Shown piece by piece: positions 9,710-18,394 of a stretch of 64,000 bases of DNA. The notes beneath the pieces are model-generated. The model had not been told where the DNA came from, did not search any database, and saw only the letters and a program-made list of their open reading frames with translations. Position 1 is the stretch's first letter; each line of letters opens with the position of its first letter. This DNA comes from Bradyrhizobium diazoefficiens USDA 110 (GTDB lineage Bacteria > Pseudomonadota > Alphaproteobacteria > Rhizobiales > Xanthobacteraceae), in assembly GCF_000011365.1 (NCBI RefSeq), contig NC_004463.1, forward strand, positions 6,930,001 to 6,994,000. The letters are read 5' to 3'. A program made the position numbers and the translations under genes.

Positions 9710-10417
9710 CTAATTCTTTTGGAACAGCACGCAGGTAAGTTGGTGCTTGTCCGCTGCGCTAGCCTTCTTCGGCGGGATGATCTGTTTTCCAACCGTCCAA
9801 TGCTCGCCATCCCAGTATTGCCAGAATTCTTGCTCGACAATCGTTGCTTTGTTGGCCTCCGCCCAGCGATTCAATTCGTTACGCGAATAGGACTGAGTGA
9901 TGTACGACACTCCCTGCCCGTAGCTCGAACCGGCCAGCTCATAGACGTTCCTCACGTAGCCGCTCTCGGTGTAGGGGCACGTCAAAATCAAATGCCCCCT
10001 CGGCTTGAGAAGCGAAAACATACTGCGCATGGCGTCGTCGTGCTTCTCGATGTGCTCAAGCACACTGATGCACGTGACCATGTCAAATGGCCCCTTCAAG
10101 CGCGTGTTCGTGATGTCATCATCGATGATGTGATAATGCCGGTTAGACATTCCAAAGGACCAATAGTCGCGGACGTTGTCCACGGCGGTAACGAGGCAGC
10201 CGCAGTTGCGCATCAAATGCGGTAGCGCGGTCGTACCAGTTCCCACGTCAAGGATGTGCAGCGGATAAATCTCCGCGACCATGCGAAACACAAAGCCGAA
10301 CTCCACTGGCCGCTCGTTAAAGCGCTGGAATTTCTGCCGCCGAAATTCTCGCGCGGTGATGAGGCCCGGACCAAGATTGAGCATTTTTTGGCCGATTGCC
10401 TTCGCCTGTTGAATCAT
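9710..10417 (-). CDS. Class I SAM-dependent methyltransferase
   Basis: 235 residues. Motif I is LDVGTGTTALPHL with the following acidic loop TAVDN. Later strands show VTCISVLEHI and a GHLILTCPY motif, the usual order in Rossmann-type methyltransferases. The N-terminal helix with RREFRRQKFQRFNERP resembles methyltransferases found in EPS and lipopolysaccharide loci. It probably O-methylates a sugar residue of the repeat unit, which is inference from position. Its ATG overlaps the stop of a 75-codon ORF just upstream, suggesting cotranscription from the flippase side. Confidence 0.85.
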   Translation of the reverse strand: MIQQAKAIGQKMLNLGPGLITAREFRRQKFQRFNERPVEFGFVFRMVAEIYPLHILDVGTGTTALPHLMRNCGCLVTAVDNVRDYWSFGMSNRHYHIIDDDITNTRLKGPFDMVTCISVLEHIEKHDDAMRSMFSLLKPRGHLILTCPYTESGYVRNVYELAGSSYGQGVSYITQSYSRNELNRWAEANKATIVEQEFWQYWDGEHWTVGKQIIPPKKASAADKHQLTCVLFQKN

Positions 10418-10641
10418 CGCGCTTCTCCCTCACCTCGCGCCGACGACAAGCCCCGCGGCAACGAGGCAATCCACTCTGCATATTCCCGCAGATCAGGAAC
10501 TGCCTTCAAGCAATTGGGCGTGGCGCGATCCGAGCGGAATTCATCCATTTGCTGCGACGTCACTGGATCTCCAGGGCGCGAGCGGGCAGCTCGGCTCAGA
10601 TCAACGGCGCCCCGTCCCGGATTGTCACGGACTACAATCAT
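10414..10641 (-). CDS. Hypothetical 75-residue protein in the EPS operon
   Basis: A small ORF that fits exactly between its neighbours: its ATG is 9 bases after the flippase stop and its TGA overlaps the methyltransferase ATG (ATGA). The sequence (MIVVRDNPGRGAVDLSRA...) is polar with no membrane segment and no family I recognise. Tight packing is the main argument that it is translated. High Arg content and the lack of a clear ribosome binding site argue against. It could be the remnant of a larger deleted gene. Confidence 0.35.
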   Translation of the reverse strand: MIVVRDNPGRGAVDLSRAARSRPGDPVTSQQMDEFRSDRATPNCLKAVPDLREYAEWIASLPRGLSSARGEGEAR

Positions 10642-10650
10642 CAGTCACAG

Positions 10651-12096
10651 CTACTCAACTCGAAGTGGCCTGTAAAACAGGCCTTGGACTAGCAACGCGA
10701 TACGCCGATCCGCGATCGCCATGTAAGTCGCGTATGTAACTCCACCGATGAGCACCGCCGCCAGCAGCCGACCTGCAGGTTGAACGGAAACGACCGTCTG
10801 CGCCACGACGAGATAGGCTGCCATACTCATCCAAAATGTTGCAGCCAGCGTTGTCTTTATCGACAGCAGGTAATTCCATAAATCGAGACCGATTACCCAT
10901 CGCATCAGGAAGAGCATACATAATGCATGACAGCATGAAATAACGGCGAACGCGCCGGCAACGGCCTGCAGCCCCATTTCGATGATCAACAAAAACACAA
11001 CGAAAATTGTCGAAGTGTATAGCGCGCCCGACGCGAAGGCTAAATCAGCGCGCCCTTTCGCCAAGAGAAGCGGGACAGCGGGAATAACGATCATTCTACC
11101 GACACCAAAGATGGTCAACAGCTGAACTATTAAAATCGACCGTTCCCAGGCAATTCCGAATACGACTTGAACGAGCAGCGGCGCCGTTATCAGAAGGCCG
11201 GCCAGCAGAGGCAACGTCAGAACAGTCGCAAGCTGCGAAAAATCCAGATAGCCGGCGCGCAAAAGCGAATCGTTCGCTTGCTGTCTGGCAAACATCGGAA
11301 ATGCAACCCGCCCAAGAATGGGAGCGATCTTCTGAGGCGCAGAGGTTGCAACCTGATACGCCAAGACATAGTAACCCAATTCCTGCGGACCCAAGTAGAA
11401 TCCAATGACAAGATAGTCGATGTTGGTTGAAATATAGCCGATCGTAGTTTCCGCTGTCGCGTAGAGGCCAAATTTCAGATGCGGCAACAGACCCCGGACT
11501 TTCCACGTCAAGGCAAGCGGATATTGTCGCCATCCGACGAATGCGATCAGCAAGTATTTTATTGATAGTGTGGCGGCCCACCCCCAGATGGGCGCATAGG
11601 CCCCTTCATTTCGCACGGCGGCAACAATTGCTATCGCCAGCCCTGCGATCGAACTGACAATTTCGATGATGGCCAACTTCTTAAAGAGGAGATCTCGCGA
11701 AAGAAGGCTGTAGAATTGATGCCCGATGGGAATGATCAATAGACAAAAGGACCCCAGCCGGAGAAGCCGCGCAAGTTCGGGCGCCGCGTAGTAATGCGAT
11801 ATAGCGGGCGAACCAATCCAAACGAGGATCCAAACACCGACCCCCAAAGCCAATTCGAGCGAGTAGAGCGAGGTTCTCAAGGGGCCGAGATCACCTTGCT
11901 CCTTGATCAGGATTCTGCCTATTCCGAAATCAGAGATAAGGGCGGCAACTCCCAAGATCATCAGCGCAAGGGCAGCAAGCCCGAGCTGAGACGCGGACAG
12001 GAAACGGCTAAGGACCACGAGCTGCACGCCCATGACGAGCGCAGATGCTGCCGCCGAACTGAACGTCCAACGTATCGGAGAACCCGCAGATATCAT
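10651..12096 (-). CDS. Oligosaccharide flippase, Wzx-like
   Basis: 481 residues with about twelve to fourteen hydrophobic helices spread evenly and short polar loops, the layout of the MOP-superfamily polysaccharide exporters. The N-terminus (FSSAAASALVMGVQLVVLSRFLSASQLG) is the signature start of this group, and the middle contains YVLAYQVATSAPQKIAPILGRVAFP, typical of Wzx/TuaB-like proteins. It should flip the undecaprenyl-linked repeat from cytoplasm to periplasm for the Wzy-like polymerase. Its ATG overlaps the stop of the toroid gene upstream by 4 bases. Confidence 0.85.
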   Translation of the reverse strand: MISAGSPIRWTFSSAAASALVMGVQLVVLSRFLSASQLGLAALALMILGVAALISDFGIGRILIKEQGDLGPLRTSLYSLELALGVGVWILVWIGSPAISHYYAAPELARLLRLGSFCLLIIPIGHQFYSLLSRDLLFKKLAIIEIVSSIAGLAIAIVAAVRNEGAYAPIWGWAATLSIKYLLIAFVGWRQYPLALTWKVRGLLPHLKFGLYATAETTIGYISTNIDYLVIGFYLGPQELGYYVLAYQVATSAPQKIAPILGRVAFPMFARQQANDSLLRAGYLDFSQLATVLTLPLLAGLLITAPLLVQVVFGIAWERSILIVQLLTIFGVGRMIVIPAVPLLLAKGRADLAFASGALYTSTIFVVFLLIIEMGLQAVAGAFAVISCCHALCMLFLMRWVIGLDLWNYLLSIKTTLAATFWMSMAAYLVVAQTVVSVQPAGRLLAAVLIGGVTYATYMAIADRRIALLVQGLFYRPLRVE

Positions 12097-13328
12097 CGGA
12101 GGCTTTCCGTTGCGAAATGTTCAGGACCGCTCTGTCCTGGAGAAGCGCTCGTATGCTCGCTTTCAAGTTCGAATTGGTTGGCGTCGAGCGTGAACTTGGC
12201 GGCCCAATTCGGAAACCCAAATGGAAAATAGCCGCCGTTGATCGGGAAGGATCCTCTTACGCCCCCAACCACATTGGCATCGCCTTGTGTCGGTATCGTT
12301 CGGCGAACGAACTGGTTGAGCTTGCGCGCAAGCCCGCGGTACCGGGCGCGATCGGCATTGTGGCCAAGAAACATGAGCGACCAGGCGATTTGAGATGAAC
12401 CCGTTACGCATGCCCAGTCCACTGCTGGGGACCAATCGCGCTGCAAACGCCCAGCCAGATAACCGTCCTCCCGGATGCAGCCGGCCAAACCGTCCGCAAG
12501 GCTAACAGCCGCATCGAGGAAGAAGCGATCGTTTGAGAAGCGATACGCTTCTATGATCCCCTTGAGCGCATAGCCTAACGTATGGGTCAGCGGAGCCTCA
12601 TCCGTCATGCAGCAGTCGGCCATCCAGCCGTTGGGCTGCAGTTTGCTTATCGCCCAGCGAACCTGCCGCAATCCTGCTGTCCCCCAAGATTGCCTGCCGG
12701 ACACCCGGGCAGCTTCGAAAAGCCCCCACGAAACGTGAGTTTCGTAAGCTTTTTCGCCAGGAGCAGCCAACGGAGTAGGTGCGCGTCGCCAACAGCCGTC
12801 CGCATCCTGTGTTTCGACCAGCCAATTTGCTGCTCGAGCCATGGCATCTCGATAGCGGTCGCCGAGCACCTCCGTTCCCCGCGCCAGGCCCAGTAGTATC
12901 TGCCCAGTATTGAAGGTTACCGGCACCGGACGTGCGGCATCGATCAGTCCACTTTGAAATCCACCTTCAGGAAACTGTATCTTCACCAGCCAATCAAGCA
13001 TCAGGCGGGCCCGATCGAGAAGACTATCGTCACAGCGCTTGAGTCCTTGATCAATGAAACTGCAGACGATGTATCCCGTCGTCTCCGGGTATGATGCGGA
13101 CCATCCCGATCCAAGCGTATAGAAGCCTGAAACGCCTCCATCGCGACCCGGGCTCATATCTTGAGCACGGCATAACCAATCCAGGGTCAGTTCGACTGCT
13201 CGCACCGGACCGCAATCCGAACGAGCTTCAAACTGTCTATCCCCTCGCAATAGCTCCTTCGCTGATACTGGCGGAAATCTCTTAATCAGCCGGCGCTTGG
13301 CGGATCGTGCCATATCTCGAACTATCAT
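12093..13328 (-). CDS. Alpha/alpha-toroid (six-hairpin/terpene-cyclase-like fold) protein in EPS locus
   Basis: 411 residues with repeated helical hairpins carrying QDADGCW, PEGGFQSG and EDGYLAGR, a repeated Gly/aromatic pattern of the alpha/alpha-barrel seen in glucuronyl hydrolases, mannosidase-like and prenyltransferase-like proteins. No signal peptide is seen. I cannot name a specific enzyme. Position between the flippase and the deacetylase suggests a role in EPS modification. A second Met (residue 6, MARSAKRR) is an alternative start. The stop overlaps the flippase start (ATGA). Confidence 0.65.
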   Translation of the reverse strand: MIVRDMARSAKRRLIKRFPPVSAKELLRGDRQFEARSDCGPVRAVELTLDWLCRAQDMSPGRDGGVSGFYTLGSGWSASYPETTGYIVCSFIDQGLKRCDDSLLDRARLMLDWLVKIQFPEGGFQSGLIDAARPVPVTFNTGQILLGLARGTEVLGDRYRDAMARAANWLVETQDADGCWRRAPTPLAAPGEKAYETHVSWGLFEAARVSGRQSWGTAGLRQVRWAISKLQPNGWMADCCMTDEAPLTHTLGYALKGIIEAYRFSNDRFFLDAAVSLADGLAGCIREDGYLAGRLQRDWSPAVDWACVTGSSQIAWSLMFLGHNADRARYRGLARKLNQFVRRTIPTQGDANVVGGVRGSFPINGGYFPFGFPNWAAKFTLDANQFELESEHTSASPGQSGPEHFATESLR

Positions 13329-13435
13329 TTCTGAAATCTCTCACAGTTGGGTTCGTTCAGAACGAATCGTATTGTGATGTTCTCCGCGGATTGCGACCGG
13401 GCCCCCGATGAAACGGTACCGCTCGGCGATGATCA

Positions 13436-14452
13436 TCATTGATGATCTCTGAGCTCAGCGACGACACGGCGCTTCGCGAACGCCTGCATCCCCTCGATGA
13501 TGCCGCTCATTCGCGCTCTGAGCCCAGAAGGACTTGAAATGCCAATTCTGGGAAGCGCAAAACGGTTCAGCTTGTCGTCGTACAATCGTCCCTGTCGCGT
13601 TGTCGTCGCAGTCTGAAAGCCCGCTTGCCTTGCCAGATCCTCTTCGCGAGGTCCGCACACGCCATAAGGATATGCGACGTGTCGAACAGGCAACTGCAGC
13701 ATATTCTCAAGATAGCTTCGATTGTCGGCTAGCTCGGCTCGCGCCGAGTCACTGTCGAGGGTTGAAAGCGCCTGGTGCGACGTCGAATGGCCGCCGATTG
13801 ACGCGAGCGGATGACGCGCGAGAGTGCAGAGCTCACGCTCGTCCAGGAAGTACTCGTCGTTCAATTCCGCTAGCGAAATCCCACTCTCTTCGAACACCGA
13901 AGAGAGCATCGCACCGCGCCGATAATCCTGGTGGACCCAGCGGGTCACCTCAGCCAATGCGGATGTCTTGCTCCGAAGATCGGAACATTGGAATTGGCGA
14001 CCTAGCGCATCGATTGAAACCCTATCTCTTGAGAGAAACACCCTTCGCAGGCCCAGCCACCAAGATTGCATCGATCGTGTCGGGGCGCCGGTGGGCACGT
14101 ACATCATGAACGGCGCATTGTGCCGCTCCAATATTGGAAGCCCTACGGAGGCGTTATCTCGGTAGCCGTCGTCAAAGGTCAGAACCGCATAACGCTCTGA
14201 TCGATCATTGCGCGCTAGCCTCTCGATACATTCATCGACGCTGACGATGACCCATCCCTCTTGCCGGAGCCAGTTGAGCGAATACTCGAAGAGCGCAACC
14301 GGCGTCCCGGTCATCAACTCTGCTCGCGCATCGCGCTGTATTTCATGAAACAGAATTATGGCCGCTCTCGCCGCAAGGTGTGCCCGGAAGAACGGCAGCT
14401 CGCCGATTCGGCTCGCGCCGTAATATATGCAATCCTTCACAATCGGGTTCAT
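13436..14452 (-). CDS. Polysaccharide deacetylase (NodB homology domain)
   Basis: 338 residues from the ATG at 14452; the open frame extends to 14557, but those residues are Cys/Arg-rich and unlike the family. The ATG at 14464 is another option. The metal-binding NodB motifs are visible: LTFDDGYRDN near residue 100, HSTSH (second His pair) in SIGGHSTSHQAL, and VAYPYG further on. These enzymes remove N-acetyl groups from amino sugars in polysaccharides, which fits a locus that makes an N-acetylated sugar through the WecB-WecC fusion. No signal peptide is evident, although many EPS-locus members are reported to be exported or cytoplasmic. Confidence 0.82.
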   Translation of the reverse strand: MNPIVKDCIYYGASRIGELPFFRAHLAARAAIILFHEIQRDARAELMTGTPVALFEYSLNWLRQEGWVIVSVDECIERLARNDRSERYAVLTFDDGYRDNASVGLPILERHNAPFMMYVPTGAPTRSMQSWWLGLRRVFLSRDRVSIDALGRQFQCSDLRSKTSALAEVTRWVHQDYRRGAMLSSVFEESGISLAELNDEYFLDERELCTLARHPLASIGGHSTSHQALSTLDSDSARAELADNRSYLENMLQLPVRHVAYPYGVCGPREEDLARQAGFQTATTTRQGRLYDDKLNRFALPRIGISSPSGLRARMSGIIEGMQAFAKRRVVAELRDHQ

Positions 14453-14557
14453 GCGCAACACCATCCTGCGGGTTGCAGGATTCCTATCCCAGAGCGCGAG
14501 ATCACAAACACAGTGCATTGCGACCGGTCGATCGCACACCGCAGTCTCCATGATCAA

Positions 14558-14816
14558 AGCCGTTAGCTGTCATAGCAGTCGTCCTTAAATGCACGCCGGG
14601 ATATCCCGAATTCGAAACAGAGTATCCAGAACAGGAACACATCGACCGAGTTCATAGGGGAATGCGTTCTACGAATTATGAGTACCTCCGAAGTAGAGCG
14701 TTGGACGCGGTTACCACGAGACCTTGTCCCCCCATCGCCGCGGCGCCCATTTTCCGGCGGTTAGCCCGACGCCACGGAACTGGCGTGCGCCGGCTCCAGC
14801 GGCATCCGGAAGCCTC
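14558..14816. other. Intergenic region with no recognised gene
   Basis: About 260 bases (364 if the deacetylase starts at 14452) between two leftward genes. Several Arg/Pro-rich frames are open but none is convincing. The gap is longer than others in this block and may hold a promoter for the deacetylase-to-lyase segment. I see no clear -35/-10 pair. Confidence 0.35.
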
Positions 14817-15977
14817 TCATCCCAGCGATCGCCCGGCGCCGGTCGTCATTGCGCTCCGAGCGTCGGCCCGCCCCGATCTTGGCCGCGAAGCCCCGCGCCA
14901 CACGCCTACCAGTCTGTCGACGTAGGCGTTGATCTCAAATCGGCTAGCATGCAGCGCGCGCGCGCGAAGCCCCAGGCTTGTACGAAGGGCGGGACTGCTT
15001 AGAAGCCGCTCCAAGGCGGAGGCCAGAGCCGGTGCATCGTTCACGGGCACCAAAAGTCCCGTCCTTTCCTGCTCCACAATCTCCGGCAAGGCTCCCACCG
15101 GGGTGCAGACGACAGCCAAGCCATGGGCGAACGCTTCCACCACGCACATCGGTAGGTTCTCGACCCACGAGGGCAAGACGAGAATGTCGGCGGCCTGCAA
15201 TTCAGCGGCTACAGATACGTCGTCGAGCCATCCCGGCACCTTCACACGCTGGGAAAGTCCAAGGCGTTCAATCAACATACGTGTCTCTGCTACTGCTCCG
15301 TCACCCGCCAAGATTGCCTGCCAATCGTTGCGATGCCGAATCATCTCGAACGACTCAAGAAGATTCCCGATTCCCTTGGCTTCGCAGAGACGACCGAGAA
15401 ACAGGATTTTGACCGGGCCATCGGGATGGAAAGTGCGACGCCGCGCTTTGGTCGAGTTCGGCATGATAACCGTACGACCTGACAATTCCGGCAACTTTGC
15501 AACGACCAAGTCAGACCATACCTGACCAAGAACGATTACCGCGTCGGCCCTCGCAAACAGCGCGTCTATGTGACGGCGGGTCAATCGATTACACGACTCC
15601 CAGAACCGGCCGAACTCACCTGAATGTAGGTGGACGATGTAGGGAATTCGCAATAGGGACGCGACCGCCGCAACGGCGATCTTGCGGTACGTGCTCGCGT
15701 TAGCAGAGAGGTTTATATGAATGAGGTCGATCCCCTGCCACGCGTGGAGCCAAAGTATCCTGAGAAGGGCCCATACCAATACGATAGGCGACGCATATAT
15801 GTTCGCCCCGCGACTGACCACGAATTGAAGCGAAACATCTGCTCGCGGATATTCGCGAAACCGCTGTCGAATCGCATCCATCATACGATCGATACCCCCG
15901 CGTCCTCCTTCGCCGAGAGGCGTTACCACCACGACGTTGAGGCACGTCGCCGATTGCCTATGAGCTCTCTTGAACAT
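14817..15977 (-). CDS. Glycosyltransferase family 4 protein
   Basis: 386 residues of GT-B fold. The N-terminus has VVVVTPLGEGGRGGIDRMM, with the glycine-rich acceptor-side loop. The C-terminal half has ILFLGRLCEAKGIGNLLE and VVEAFAHGLAVVCTPVGALPEIVE, the standard donor-binding E-x7-E-type region of GT4 enzymes. It should add one sugar to the lipid-linked EPS repeat. It begins 20 bases inside the end of the WecB-WecC gene, so the two are translationally linked. Donor specificity is unknown. Confidence 0.88.
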   Translation of the reverse strand: MFKRAHRQSATCLNVVVVTPLGEGGRGGIDRMMDAIRQRFREYPRADVSLQFVVSRGANIYASPIVLVWALLRILWLHAWQGIDLIHINLSANASTYRKIAVAAVASLLRIPYIVHLHSGEFGRFWESCNRLTRRHIDALFARADAVIVLGQVWSDLVVAKLPELSGRTVIMPNSTKARRRTFHPDGPVKILFLGRLCEAKGIGNLLESFEMIRHRNDWQAILAGDGAVAETRMLIERLGLSQRVKVPGWLDDVSVAAELQAADILVLPSWVENLPMCVVEAFAHGLAVVCTPVGALPEIVEQERTGLLVPVNDAPALASALERLLSSPALRTSLGLRARALHASRFEINAYVDRLVGVWRGASRPRSGRADARSAMTTGAGRSLG

Positions 15978-18312
15978 CTTTGGCTGCAGGATATTGACCG
16001 TGGTCTGCGTGTCGCGATTCTGCTGGAAAATAGTCTGTGTCGGCGAGGCCTGGCGCCCTCAGCCAGCGAGGCGCCCCCGCGTCGATAAGCTTGCCAAAGG
16101 AAAGCAGCGGAGACTCGAACCTCTGCGAGGCGTAAACCTTATGGTTTGAAAGAATGACCAATACGTCCGCCCAACCATCGACTTTGTCGATCGGGAACAG
16201 CTTGAGATCCCGATCCTTCACAAAAGGATCGTGACAGCGGACTTCGTATTTTCTCGAGAGGAGCCTTGCGATCTCCAACGCCGGAGACTCGCGGGCATCG
16301 TCGACGTCCGGTTTGTAGCTAACTCCCAGGATTCCGATTTTCCTCACGGACGGAGCGATCTTGTTTTGAATTCGCTCGGCGGTATACCTCGGCATCGCAT
16401 CGTTCAGTTCGCGGGCGGTTCTAATGAGGGTCAGATCGCCGTCGACATCTTCGGTCAGGAACCAGGGATCGATAGCGATACAGTGGCCCCCGACCCCTAT
16501 CCCGGGCTGCAAAATGTTGACGCGCGGATGCCTGTTTGCAAGTTGAATCGCGGCCGAGATGCTGAACCCGAACTTGTCAGCGATCAGAGAAAACTCGTTG
16601 GCGAGAGCGATGTTGACGTCGCGGAAGGTGTTTTCCATAAGCTTCACACATTCGGCGGTCACGAGGTTCGTCCGATGTATCGTCCCCTTCGCAAATACTG
16701 AATAGAGCTTCGCCGCTCTTTGTGCTGCTTCCGGCGAAGTCGCGCCGATGATGCGATCATTGTGCACTATTTCGTGAAGCGTATTGCCAGGAAGCGCGCG
16801 CTCCGGGCAATGCGCCACTTCGACATTCAGATTCTTCGATTTCAAAATGGGGAGCACAATGTCCTGGCAGGTATTCGGCTTGATGGTCGACTCGATGATG
16901 AGGAGGTTTCCGTCGTTCAAGACTGGGAGCAGACTGTTCACAGCGGAGATAACGTAGGACAAGTCGCACTTCTTGCTTTCATGCGGGGTCGGTACCGCCA
17001 CAACGAAAACGTCTGCCGCCACGGGCTTCGTCAGTGCTTTGAAGTTTCCAGTCTTCAGGGTCGCCGCCAATAATTCCGGAATATCCTTCTCCTCGAACGG
17101 ACAGTGGCCGCTACTGATCTCATTTACCTTCTTTTCGTTGAGATCGACGCCGGCGACCTTTACGCCTGCGTTCGCAAGCAAGAGAGAAGTCGGGAGTCCC
17201 ATATAGCCGAGGCCCACAACGCACACTGTATCGAGCGTTTGCAGAACCGGCAGCACCTCCTGTTCCGTGACAATGTCGAGTATTCTCTCGGCGGTGTGGC
17301 CGTCTCCGAATGGATTCTCCCAGGACGCTATCGGCCGATTAAGCGCCTCGAGCATCGCTTCTGCGTTTCGGTGGACCAGCACGTTTGCGCCCACGTCGAC
17401 GGTCTCGGGACGTTCTGTCCGGTCACGAATCGTCACGCAGGGGACGCCTAGAATGCACGCTTCTTCCTGCACTCCGCCCGAATCCGTAATGACGGCAATG
17501 CAATTGGACAGCAACTTTACAAAATCCGAATATCCGACAGGTTCAGTCCAAATCAGGTTCGGAGGCAGATCAATCTTGGCCTCCTTGAGGACCTTCTGTG
17601 TACGATAGTGTATCGGCCAGTACACCTTGCCGGGAATCCTGGCGACTAGCCGGATGATCTCGATCAGCGCGTTCGGATCATCGACGTTTGCGGCCCGGTG
17701 CGAGGTGAGAAGGTAATACCCCTTTTCCTGCAGATTTAGCACACGGAGGATCTGGCTCGTTTTTTCCGCCTGACTTCGATGAGATAGCAGGGCGTCGACG
17801 ATCGTGTTACCGACCTTGAAGATCTTCGAGTCCGGCAGCCCTTCCCGTTTTAGTTGATCAACTTGCAAGTCGGTGACGGCGAACAAATAGTCCGAGATAT
17901 GATCCGCGATGATCCGATTGCTTTCCTCGGGCATCGTTTGATCAAAAGAGCGCAATCCGGCTTCGATGTGCCCAACCTTGATGTGAAGCTTGTGTGCGGC
18001 GAGTGCGCCGGCCACCACCGTGTTCGTGTCGCCTTGCACGAGCAGGATACCGGGTTGCTCCGACACCAAGATCGGCTCCAGCTCGATCAGTATGCGGCCC
18101 GTTTGGTTCGCATGCCCACCGGAGCCGACATTCAAATTGTACTTTGGTGCGGGGAGATCGAGTTCAGAGAAGAAGATCGCGTCGAGCTTCTCAGAGTAGT
18201 GTTGCTTCGAATGAATGATGAAGTAGTCGATCTTTCGCTTCCGGCATTCGCGGATGACCGGCGCCATCTTGATAATTTCCGGGCGAGTTCCAACGAGAAT
18301 CGCGGTCTTCAT
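15958..18312 (-). CDS. Fused UDP-GlcNAc 2-epimerase / UDP-ManNAc dehydrogenase (WecB-WecC fusion)
   Basis: One 784-residue frame contains two complete enzymes. Residues 1-348 are the hydrolysing-type epimerase WecB (GTRPEIIKMAP, QGDTNTV, HIEAGLRS, TDSGGVQEEA, NPFGDG...ERI). Residues 361-784 are the 6-dehydrogenase WecC (VVGLGYMGLP, Cys611 in GVGGHCIAIDPWF, Lys557 in the ECVKLMENTFRD helix). Only about 12 residues join them, and the second half has no initiator Met, so this looks like a true fusion. The frame is open to 18516, but the ATG at 18312, with GGTGG just before, opens onto the canonical MKTAILVGTRPE. The product would convert UDP-GlcNAc through UDP-ManNAc to UDP-ManNAcA for the EPS. 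Confidence 0.88.
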   Translation of the reverse strand: MKTAILVGTRPEIIKMAPVIRECRKRKIDYFIIHSKQHYSEKLDAIFFSELDLPAPKYNLNVGSGGHANQTGRILIELEPILVSEQPGILLVQGDTNTVVAGALAAHKLHIKVGHIEAGLRSFDQTMPEESNRIIADHISDYLFAVTDLQVDQLKREGLPDSKIFKVGNTIVDALLSHRSQAEKTSQILRVLNLQEKGYYLLTSHRAANVDDPNALIEIIRLVARIPGKVYWPIHYRTQKVLKEAKIDLPPNLIWTEPVGYSDFVKLLSNCIAVITDSGGVQEEACILGVPCVTIRDRTERPETVDVGANVLVHRNAEAMLEALNRPIASWENPFGDGHTAERILDIVTEQEVLPVLQTLDTVCVVGLGYMGLPTSLLLANAGVKVAGVDLNEKKVNEISSGHCPFEEKDIPELLAATLKTGNFKALTKPVAADVFVVAVPTPHESKKCDLSYVISAVNSLLPVLNDGNLLIIESTIKPNTCQDIVLPILKSKNLNVEVAHCPERALPGNTLHEIVHNDRIIGATSPEAAQRAAKLYSVFAKGTIHRTNLVTAECVKLMENTFRDVNIALANEFSLIADKFGFSISAAIQLANRHPRVNILQPGIGVGGHCIAIDPWFLTEDVDGDLTLIRTARELNDAMPRYTAERIQNKIAPSVRKIGILGVSYKPDVDDARESPALEIARLLSRKYEVRCHDPFVKDRDLKLFPIDKVDGWADVLVILSNHKVYASQRFESPLLSFGKLIDAGAPRWLRAPGLADTDYFPAESRHADHGQYPAAKDVQESS

Positions 18313-18394
18313 CTTTCCACCATGAGCGGCAAACCGATTTCCGCTTCCTTCGATTTGGACGCCCTCACGGGACGTCCTGTACAGAATTGCGCTG

